Made by a program: the position numbers and the translations under genes. Of a stretch of 64,000 nucleotides of DNA, positions 59,093 through 64,000 are shown one piece after another. Location: contig JACPDN010000006.1 of the NCBI GenBank assembly GCA_016183985.1, forward strand, positions 372,001-436,000. The letters are read 5' to 3'. The stretch is from Pseudomonadota bacterium. Its GTDB lineage: Bacteria; Pseudomonadota; Alphaproteobacteria; Dongiales; Dongiaceae. Positions within the stretch are counted from its first letter, which is position 1; each line of letters starts with the position of its first letter. Below the pieces are notes generated by a model. The model worked only from the letters and a program-made list of their open reading frames with translations. It was not told the DNA's origin and did no database searches.

Positions 59093-60024
59093 TTGGTTTC
59101 GAGCAGCGCCTGCAGTTCAATCCACTCGCGCTTGCCCATGCCGCTGTTCTCTTGCGTGACTGTCTCGCCTGCAAGACGCCGCTTCACGACATTGAGCGCG
59201 TTCTTGGAAAGCGTCGCGGCACCCAGGCGATGCTGCACGAAGGCTTCGTAACAGAGCGGAACCCACCGCTTCAGCACGTCGATCATCGCATCGGCATAGA
59301 CGCGGATCTCATATTGCGCATGCGGGTCGGCGCGCAGGGACAGGAAATGCATGAAGTTATGCAGGTCGATCTTCCAATACCATTGGGTATAGAAGTTGAG
59401 GCTTAAGTTCATGCGCGCGAGTTCACGCGCCAGGCCCGGGCGGCTGGGATCGGCCGGCTCGCCCGCCTCGTTCTCGTTCAGCATATCGACGTAATGGTCG
59501 TAAACCTGGGTCGAATCGCGCTTCAGCAAATCCAGTACGCGCTGTGCGTCTGCGCCTTCCAGCACATTGCCGCGGCCCTGACGATTGATCGAGGACTGAG
59601 CCGCGAGGTTTTCCGGCGCCGGGATATAGAATTCCCGGTCGAGGATCGAATAGCGCGCCGAGTACTCGTTCACATTGGCGGTGCGGTGGCGGATCCATTG
59701 CCGCGCCACGAAGATCGGCATCTTCACATGAAACTTGATCTCGCACATCTCGAACGGCGTCGAGTGACGATGGCGCATTAGGTAGTGGATCAACCCCTGG
59801 TCTTCGGTGACCTTCTTGGTACCACGGCCATACGAGACGCGCGCCGCCTGCACCACGGCGTTGTCGTCGCCCATGTAATCGATGACCCGGACCAGGCCGT
59901 GATCCAGGAGCTCGATCGGCTGATAGAGAATCTCTTCCAAAGCCGGCGCCACCGCGCGGCGCGTGGGCAGTGAGACCGCGCGCTGTTCGTCGATTGCCGC
60001 CAATTGCTCAGGAGATAAGGGCAT
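59089..60024 (-). CDS. thyX: FAD-dependent thymidylate synthase
   Basis: A 311-residue flavoenzyme that methylates dUMP using methylene-tetrahydrofolate and NADPH. The ThyX motif [15 protein letters not shown] lies near residues 110-124, with the companion RHRHSTPFE segment before it and [14 protein letters not shown] later. It is longer than short ThyX forms, as usual in alphaproteobacteria. I start at the ATG at 60024; an upstream TTG at 60048 is possible. The gene is divergent from the ssrA gene. Confidence 0.95.
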   Translation of the reverse strand: MPLSPEQLAAIDEQRAVSLPTRRAVAPALEEILYQPIELLDHGLVRVIDYMGDDNAVVQAARVSYGRGTKKVTEDQGLIHYLMRHRHSTPFEMCEIKFHVKMPIFVARQWIRHRTANVNEYSARYSILDREFYIPAPENLAAQSSINRQGRGNVLEGADAQRVLDLLKRDSTQVYDHYVDMLNENEAGEPADPSRPGLARELARMNLSLNFYTQWYWKIDLHNFMHFLSLRADPHAQYEIRVYADAMIDVLKRWVPLCYEAFVQHRLGAATLSKNALNVVKRRLAGETVTQENSGMGKREWIELQALLETK

Positions 60025-60206
60025 GCCGGATCCCGCCTTGGAGTTCAAAAAATCGCCAAAAAGGCCCCAAAAGGGCGACTCGCCCCCCAGCCGACCCAGG
60101 GCCGGTCGCGCGTTTTACCCGGATGCCGCGCCCTCAACAAGCGCCGCTAAAATCACCCTGGAAATCGGGGGAAGTTAATTGATTAACGAATCCGCTCCCG
60201 CGGGAC

Positions 60207-60235
60207 TTTCCCCGCGCAATCCGGGCGCCTATATT
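60207..60235 (+). promoter_or_regulatory. Putative ssrA promoter
   Basis: A TATATT box at 60230-60235 sits about 7 bases upstream of the presumed start of the tmRNA precursor (near 60242). A weak -35 candidate, TTTCCC at 60207-60212, is at 17-base spacing. The GC-rich DNA around makes the -10 box stand out. Confidence 0.45.
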
Positions 60236-60240
60236 AGGGA

Positions 60241-60572
60241 TGTCGGGCAACCGACTATGGCGATAAACGTCCTGTGAAATAAGCGTTGCGGACCCGGGGG
60301 CGGTACCCGGCGCCTCCACCATAATCCCTTCCCGGTCAATGCGTTAAGCAAAGCCCGGCGGGTCTCATGGGGGCGAAATAGGATCGACGTGCGCGGTAAA
60401 GACATGGCTTTTGCTCGGTATGGTACCCGCCGTTATCGGGCCAAACCTAGAGATGCCAACGACAACGTTGCATCCGATCTTCGTATGGCTGCCTAAGATC
60501 CCTAACGGGCTCTAAGTAGCTTACAAGAACGCGGTACTCGGGGGGCGCCGGGCAACAGAAAGCCCCCCACCT
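60241..60572 (+). ncRNA. ssrA: Transfer-messenger RNA, circularly permuted two-piece type
   Basis: tmRNA rescues stalled ribosomes and tags the stalled product. The order is permuted as in alphaproteobacteria. The acceptor piece comes first, with its T-arm and 3' end CGCCTCC-ACCA at 60311-60321. An intervening segment of about 47 bases follows, then the coding piece starting GGGGGCGAAATAGGATCGACG at 60369. The acceptor strands GGGGGCG and CGCCTCC pair with one G-U at the third position, the alanine identity element. The tag frame at 60455-60496 encodes ANDNVASDLRMAA before TAA. A hairpin of GGGGGGC and GCCCCCC (60540-60566) marks the 3' part. Ends are approximate by a few bases. Confidence 0.93.
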
Positions 60573-60665
60573 GAATTCCGGCACATGATCCAGCCTTGGG
60601 GGGCGGCAGTGCCAGTGAGTCGAATGACTCCGAACGGTAAAACGACTGGGGAATGGAACGGCGTT

Positions 60666-61202
60666 ATGGCGAAGGACTGGCTGCGCTACGATCAGATGGT
60701 GGAAGACGCGCTGCGCGGCGTCGTGCGGCGGGCGCTCACCGAGGCGGCTGTCTCCGGTCTGCCGGGCGATCATCATTTCTACATCACCTTCCGCACCGAT
60801 CAGCCGCAGGTCCGCATCCCGCAGCATCTTAAGTCGCAATACCCACGCGAGATGACCATCGTGCTGCAGCATCAGTTCTGGGGCCTCGAGGTGACTGACG
60901 ACAGCTTCACCGTGACTTTGAGCTTCGGCGGCAAGCATGAAGCCTTGTTCATTCCGTTCGAGACCATCGTCAGTTTCGCCGACCCGTCGGTGAAGTTCGC
61001 GCTGCAGTTTGATTCCGGCGAGGGCGATGAGGACGAGGATGAAGGCGACGAATCGGTCGGGAGCAACGAGCCGGTGCTCGCCCTCGATAAGCCGGACGTG
61101 AAGCCCGCCTTGCCTGCCGCCAAGAGCGACGGCGATGCCGCCACTGCCGGTGCCAATACCGGCACAGTCGTAGCGCTCGACGCCTTCCGCAAGAAGCAGT
61201 AA
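60666..61202 (+). CDS. sspB: ClpXP adaptor SspB (alphaproteobacterial type)
   Basis: A 178-residue adaptor that binds tmRNA-tagged proteins and delivers them to the ClpXP protease. The N-terminal substrate-binding domain (about residues 1-115) shows KDWLRYDQMVEDALRGVVRRAL, GLPGDHHFYITFRTDQPQVRIP and MTIVLQHQFWGLEVTDDSFTVTLSF. A disordered acidic and Ala-rich linker follows. The C-terminal tail VVALDAFRKKQ is the likely ClpX-docking peptide. The ATG at 60666 is chosen from the conserved N-terminus. The tag source (ssrA) is directly upstream, so maker and adaptor of the tag are neighbours. Confidence 0.95.
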   Translation: MAKDWLRYDQMVEDALRGVVRRALTEAAVSGLPGDHHFYITFRTDQPQVRIPQHLKSQYPREMTIVLQHQFWGLEVTDDSFTVTLSFGGKHEALFIPFETIVSFADPSVKFALQFDSGEGDEDEDEGDESVGSNEPVLALDKPDVKPALPAAKSDGDAATAGANTGTVVALDAFRKKQ

Positions 61203-61296
61203 TCGCAAAAGCCCAGGCGATTCGCGATCAATTGGAACCTGCTGCATCTTCGCCACGCGGCCGCACGGAAAATTTGCATCGATACACTTTCCCTGC

Positions 61297-61325
61297 TTGA
61301 CGCTAGCCAAGTCGGTGCGTATTTT
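61297..61325 (+). promoter_or_regulatory. Consensus sigma-70 promoter upstream of small ORFs
   Basis: TTGACG at 61297-61302 and TATTTT at 61320-61325 are separated by exactly 17 bases, giving a predicted start near 61332. This is among the best promoter matches in the window. It drives the 12-codon ORF at 61361 and probably the small-protein gene at 61759. Confidence 0.55.
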
Positions 61326-61360
61326 CGCCGCACCTCTCGAACAAGGAGGAGGACCGTCGA

Positions 61361-61399
61361 ATGAATTATGTATCCCGAAAGAGCTGCCAAGCAGCTTGA
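61361..61399 (+). CDS. 12-codon ORF with near-ideal ribosome-binding site
   Basis: The frame encodes MNYVSRKSCQAA and ends in TGA at 61397-61399. AAGGAGGAGG at 61343-61352 lies 8 bases before the ATG, an almost perfect Shine-Dalgarno, and the promoter at 61297-61325 is well placed. So translation initiation here is probably strong. The peptide may be a leader whose translation controls the downstream gene, or a very small protein. No homology can be claimed for such a short sequence. Confidence 0.45.
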   Translation: MNYVSRKSCQAA

Positions 61400-61758
61400 G
61401 ATTCGACCTCGGCCGACGCGCCGATGGCGTGTCACCGTTACCCTTGTTCCCCGGAAGTCTCGTTCAACTCTAGCCGCGTAACGTCGGATGTCTTTCCGTC
61501 GCCGATCGATTCCCATCACAACGGGACATCGCTTTGCGTCTGATCCGTTTCCGACTCTTTCCGGAAAACCAAGGTTTAAGGCACGCAATCGTCCGTTCGC
61601 TTGAACGGCGTCGCGTCGTCGTCGGATCTCAAGGCTCAACTACAAACCCCGCGCCTTTGTCGCCGGTCGTTTCGCCCCTTTCGGGTGCGTTCGACGGAAC
61701 GATGAAGCTCAACCTGCGATCTGAGGCGCATTCCAACTTTGAAAAAGGAAATCGGATC
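61400..61758. other. Long leader between the 12-codon ORF and the DUF1127-like gene
   Basis: About 360 bases that appear transcribed from the promoter at 61297 but carry no convincing gene. An open frame in the frame of the downstream small protein extends upstream to 61534, but it has no ribosome-binding site. The stretch is a candidate regulatory leader or the site of a small RNA. Confidence 0.4.
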
Positions 61759-61977
61759 ATGCCGATCAATCTCAATCTCTGGACGCTCATGCTCTCGCGC
61801 TGGATGGGCCGTTCGCGTCAACCGAGCGTTTTGACCACCATCGGCTTAAGCACCGGTGCACACGATCATTCGGAGCGAGACAAGCCCAGACGCGGTCAAG
61901 CGCCACCAGCGCTCGACATCCGGCTGCTGTCGGCGCATCTCAGGCGCGACATCGGCCTCGAGCTCGATCGCGTGTAA
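61759..61977 (+). CDS. Small DUF1127-like protein
   Basis: A 72-residue protein starting at the ATG at 61759 after an AAAAAGGAAA Shine-Dalgarno. The N-terminal half is weakly hydrophobic (MPINLNLWTLMLSRWMG); the C-terminal LDIRLLSAHLRRDIGLELDRV resembles the end of DUF1127 proteins (typical ...L.DIGL.R...). Members of that family are small, basic and linked to RNA turnover and phosphate or stress responses in alphaproteobacteria. The match is partial, so family assignment is tentative. A strong terminator follows. Confidence 0.6.
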   Translation: MPINLNLWTLMLSRWMGRSRQPSVLTTIGLSTGAHDHSERDKPRRGQAPPALDIRLLSAHLRRDIGLELDRV

Positions 61978-61986
61978 GTGAGGACA

Positions 61987-62028
61987 CCGGGAGCGGAGCA
62001 CACATGCCCCGCTCCCGGCCCCATTTTT
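61987..62028 (+). terminator. Rho-independent terminator of the small-protein gene
   Basis: CCGGGAGCGG (61987-61996) and CCGCTCCCGG (62009-62018) form a perfect 10-bp stem with a 12-base loop, followed within a few bases by TTTTT (62024-62028). It lies 10 bases after the stop codon at 61977. Confidence 0.88.
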
Positions 62029-62029
62029 C

Positions 62030-62127
62030 GTCATGCCCGGTTTTTTTCGCCATGCCCTGGCTCGTCCCGGGCATCCAGTCTCTCCGCTGTACCAGCGGAT
62101 CTCCGGGATGTTGCCTGGGGATGACGG
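62030..62127. repeat. Intergenic palindromic element, GTCATGCCCGG family
   Basis: Begins GTCATGCCCGG and ends GGGGATGAC, with internal inverted segments (CCCTGGCTCGTCCCGGGCATCC and an internal CCGCTG/CAGCGG hairpin). It belongs with the copies at 16724-16816 and 58491-58519. It lies between the small-protein terminator and the convergent mmcB gene. Confidence 0.6.
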
Positions 62128-62147
62128 CGGGCGAAACGTCGTACGCC

Positions 62148-62627
62148 TCACCCCATCAGTTCCATCACCCGCGCCAGCCGCTGGCTCGCGGTCATGGCGA
62201 GTTGCAAGGTCTGCACGCGGCGGCGATTGCCGTTGAGCGGTGTGGCAATGGCCTCGCGCAGAATAGCGCCACCATGCCGGTCGGCGATGATCAGCCCGCG
62301 GTCAGCGGGCAGAATCTCGCGCGGGAAATCCGGTGCCACCGCGAAGAAAAAGCGGTCGCAAAAATCGAGATATTCCGGCCATTTCTGGTCAGCGCGGAAA
62401 TCGGCGCGGCAGGATTTGATCTCGACAATGACGAACTCGCCCGCATCGTTGAGCGCCACGATATCGGCGCGCCGCTTCGCCCGCAGTGGAAACTCTTGAA
62501 GCGCTGCATAGCCGAGATCCGCAAAGAGCCGCATCACGCCCCGGGCGATACCCGTCGCGATCAGTGGATTGGCCTCGTCACGCAGCCCTTCAGGGATCAG
62601 CGGAACGCTGTTCGAAATCTCTGCCAT
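62148..62627 (-). CDS. mmcB: MmcB-family DNA repair protein
   Basis: A 159-residue protein with a PD-(D/E)XK nuclease-like core: RRADIVALND followed by EFVIVEIKSCRADFRADQKW (about residues 62-90). Caulobacter MmcB has this fold and takes part in DNA repair. I choose the second of two adjacent ATGs (62627) because GAGGAG lies at the best distance. It is divergent from mtgA with about 120 bases between starts. Nuclease activity is likely but not shown by sequence alone. Confidence 0.85.
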   Translation of the reverse strand: MAEISNSVPLIPEGLRDEANPLIATGIARGVMRLFADLGYAALQEFPLRAKRRADIVALNDAGEFVIVEIKSCRADFRADQKWPEYLDFCDRFFFAVAPDFPREILPADRGLIIADRHGGAILREAIATPLNGNRRRVQTLQLAMTASQRLARVMELMG

Positions 62628-62744
62628 CATCGCTCTCCTCAAGAGATGGCAGCTTGCCGCGATGTTCCTGTTTTGTCCAGAGTGCACCGCTTGCGGCACC
62701 GGCCCTCACCAGATATCCAATGCCGCTGGATATTTGGGGGCTGG

Positions 62745-63464
62745 ATGATTGCGGCGGAACCGATAAAGCGACCGGGCTGGATGCGTCGTCTATGGCGCCT
62801 CTTCACGCGCATCGTCGCCCTCTTCCTCCTGATATCGGTGGTCTCGACGGCCGTCTATGCCTGGCTGCCGGTCCCCATCACCTGGCTGATGATCGAGCGC
62901 GTGTTTGAGGGCAATTGGATCAACAAATCCTGGCGCTCATACGAAAACATCTCACCCAATCTCGCGCGTGCCGTGATCGCCGCCGAGGATGCGACGTTCT
63001 GCGAACATCGCGGCTACGATTGGAAAGCGATTGAAAAGGCTTGGAAGCGGAACCAGAAGGCCAAGCGCATTCGCGGCGGGTCCACCATCAGCAACCAGAC
63101 CGCCAAGAACGTCTTCCTCTGGCCCGACCGCACATATATCCGAAAGGGCCTGGAGTTCTATTTCACCGGCCTCATCGAACTGACCTGGACTAAGAAGCGC
63201 ATCCTTGAGGTCTATCTCAATGTCGTGGAATTCGGCCCCGGCATCTACGGCGCCGAAGCCGCGGCAGAGGCGCATTTCGGAAAATCCGCCAAGGATCTGA
63301 CGCGGCGCGAAGCAGCTTTGCTCGCCGCCGTTCTCCCCAATCCAATCCGCTGGTCCGCGTCGAAACCCACGGGCTATATCCGCAGCCGCGCCGGCACCAT
63401 CCAGGCCCGTATGAATGACGTGCCCGATCCGACTGGCGACCCCTGTCCGCGCCAGGCCAAGTGA
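62745..63464 (+). CDS. mtgA: Monofunctional peptidoglycan glycosyltransferase
   Basis: A 239-residue GT51 enzyme that polymerises lipid II into glycan chains. A membrane anchor covers about residues 22-42. The catalytic motifs follow: AVIAAEDATFCEHRGYDW (catalytic Glu), RGGSTISNQTAKNVFLWP, RKGLEFYFTGLIELTWTKKRILEVYLNVVEFG and GIYGAEAAAEAHFGK. The ATG at 62745 is preceded by GGGGGCTGG. Unlike class A PBPs it has no transpeptidase domain. Normal length for MtgA. Confidence 0.95.
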   Translation: MIAAEPIKRPGWMRRLWRLFTRIVALFLLISVVSTAVYAWLPVPITWLMIERVFEGNWINKSWRSYENISPNLARAVIAAEDATFCEHRGYDWKAIEKAWKRNQKAKRIRGGSTISNQTAKNVFLWPDRTYIRKGLEFYFTGLIELTWTKKRILEVYLNVVEFGPGIYGAEAAAEAHFGKSAKDLTRREAALLAAVLPNPIRWSASKPTGYIRSRAGTIQARMNDVPDPTGDPCPRQAK

Positions 63465-63516
63465 CGGCTGTCAATTAACCAAGACAGCGGCAGCGGCTGG
63501 CAGCAAAATAAGTGCC

Positions 63517-64000
63517 ATGCCGACGATCGGTAGCCTCATCAATAACGGTCAGGGCCAACTCATCGCCAAATTACCCGGCGGTGCGCCTGGGACCGAGACC
63601 TATCTGGTCCGTAGGACCAGCAGCGGTGATGCGCATGCGCCTGGGAAATCCGGCGATGCAGCGCCTGTTGCCAAGTCAGGCACTGCCGCACCCGCCTCCG
63701 GCCAGCTCACCGATGAAGAGAAGCGCGTCGTCGCCGAACTGCAGGCGCGCGACCGTGAAGTGCGCAACGAAGAACAGCGCCATGCGGCAACCGCTGGTCA
63801 GTTCGGTGGCGAACCACAATACGTTTTCAAGCGCGGCCCCGATGGCAAGATGTATGCCGTCGAAGGCAAGGTGCAGGTCAACGTCAATGTCAGCGGCACG
63901 CCCGAGGATCAGGAGAAAGCCCTCCGCCGCGTGCAGGCCGCCGCGGTCTCGGTGCAATCTCCGTCATCGGGCGACACCCGCGCCGTGGCGGGTGCTGCCG
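63517..64000 (+). CDS. SprA-related putative metalloprotease-like protein (partial, altered HExxH)
   Basis: The first 161 residues of a protein that continues past the window. It has an N-terminal low-complexity region, then the conserved core LTDEEKRVVAELQARDREVRNEEQRHAATAG, GGEPQYVFKRGPDGKMYAVEGKVQVNVNVSGTPEDQEKALRRVQAAA (about residues 66-145), which matches the SprA-related putative metalloprotease family. That family normally has HEQAH here; this copy reads EEQRH, so the first zinc His is Glu. Family call is good; catalytic activity is doubtful. Confidence 0.8.
   Translation, partial: MPTIGSLINNGQGQLIAKLPGGAPGTETYLVRRTSSGDAHAPGKSGDAAPVAKSGTAAPASGQLTDEEKRVVAELQARDREVRNEEQRHAATAGQFGGEPQYVFKRGPDGKMYAVEGKVQVNVNVSGTPEDQEKALRRVQAAAVSVQSPSSGDTRAVAGAA

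Noticed and set aside
60134-60322. A 62-codon minus-strand frame starting MVEAPGTAPGS
   Set aside because: It is antisense to the tmRNA acceptor piece, a known kind of false gene.

Overview
The window looks like chromosomal DNA of a high-GC alphaproteobacterium, probably of the Rhodospirillales type. The reasons are a circularly permuted two-piece tmRNA gene next to the alphaproteobacterial type of SspB, an MmcB-family repair protein, a ChvG/ChvI-like two-component pair, a DUF1127-like small protein, and ThyX. The lineage below class level is inference. Nearly all of the sequence is ordinary chromosomal core; I see no phage, insertion sequence, CRISPR array or plasmid backbone. Coding strands are dense and many neighbours overlap by 4 bases (ATGA or GTGA).

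Layout. 1-16.3 kb: the end of an amino-acid ABC transporter ATPase, a secreted protein of unknown function, glnD (nitrogen signalling), a lipoprotein-release-type ABC exporter (ybbA/ybbP-like) divergent from tesA plus a FIST-domain protein, an ArsR/SRPBCC/DUF1801 operon with two clear operator palindromes, an aldo/keto reductase, thpR, two MFS exporters (Bcr/CflA and Fsr types), and an AraC regulator divergent from the Fsr gene. 16.3-28.8 kb: a nucleoside uptake and salvage operon on the minus strand (BMP-type binding protein, ATPase, two permeases, cdd, purine nucleoside phosphorylase, deoA, deoB, then a PhyH-family dioxygenase). It is divergent from a ureide operon (puuE, alc, allA). Together they can import nucleosides, release bases and pentose phosphates, and break down the allantoin made from purines.

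28.8-38.2 kb: a lipoprotein plus response regulator plus histidine kinase, a tRNA-Lys, and the complete cell-elongation cluster mreB-mreC-mreD-mrdA-rodA. 38.7-49.7 kb: branched-chain amino-acid genes ilvB-ilvH-ilvC, miaA divergent from serB, the membrane quality-control genes hflK-hflC and degP, then an Mrp-type iron-sulfur carrier and an OsmC protein. 49.7-64 kb: a decayed kinase fragment in front of an intact orphan CHASE/PAS histidine kinase, a Sel1-repeat protein, a YkvA protein, two tandem EamA transporters, acetoacetyl-CoA synthetase with an aminotransferase, an L,D-transpeptidase, thyX, the ssrA-sspB pair for trans-translation and delivery of tagged proteins to ClpXP, small-protein genes, mmcB, mtgA, and the start of a metalloprotease-like gene whose zinc motif has lost its first histidine.

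The best leads are these: the PhyH oxygenase at the end of the nucleoside operon; the altered zinc motif in the last gene; a 12-codon ORF with a consensus promoter and a near-perfect Shine-Dalgarno site upstream of the DUF1127-like gene; the paralogous kinase remnant; and two intergenic regulatory repeat arrays (ArsR and AraC). I did not find a convincing wholly new multi-gene system.
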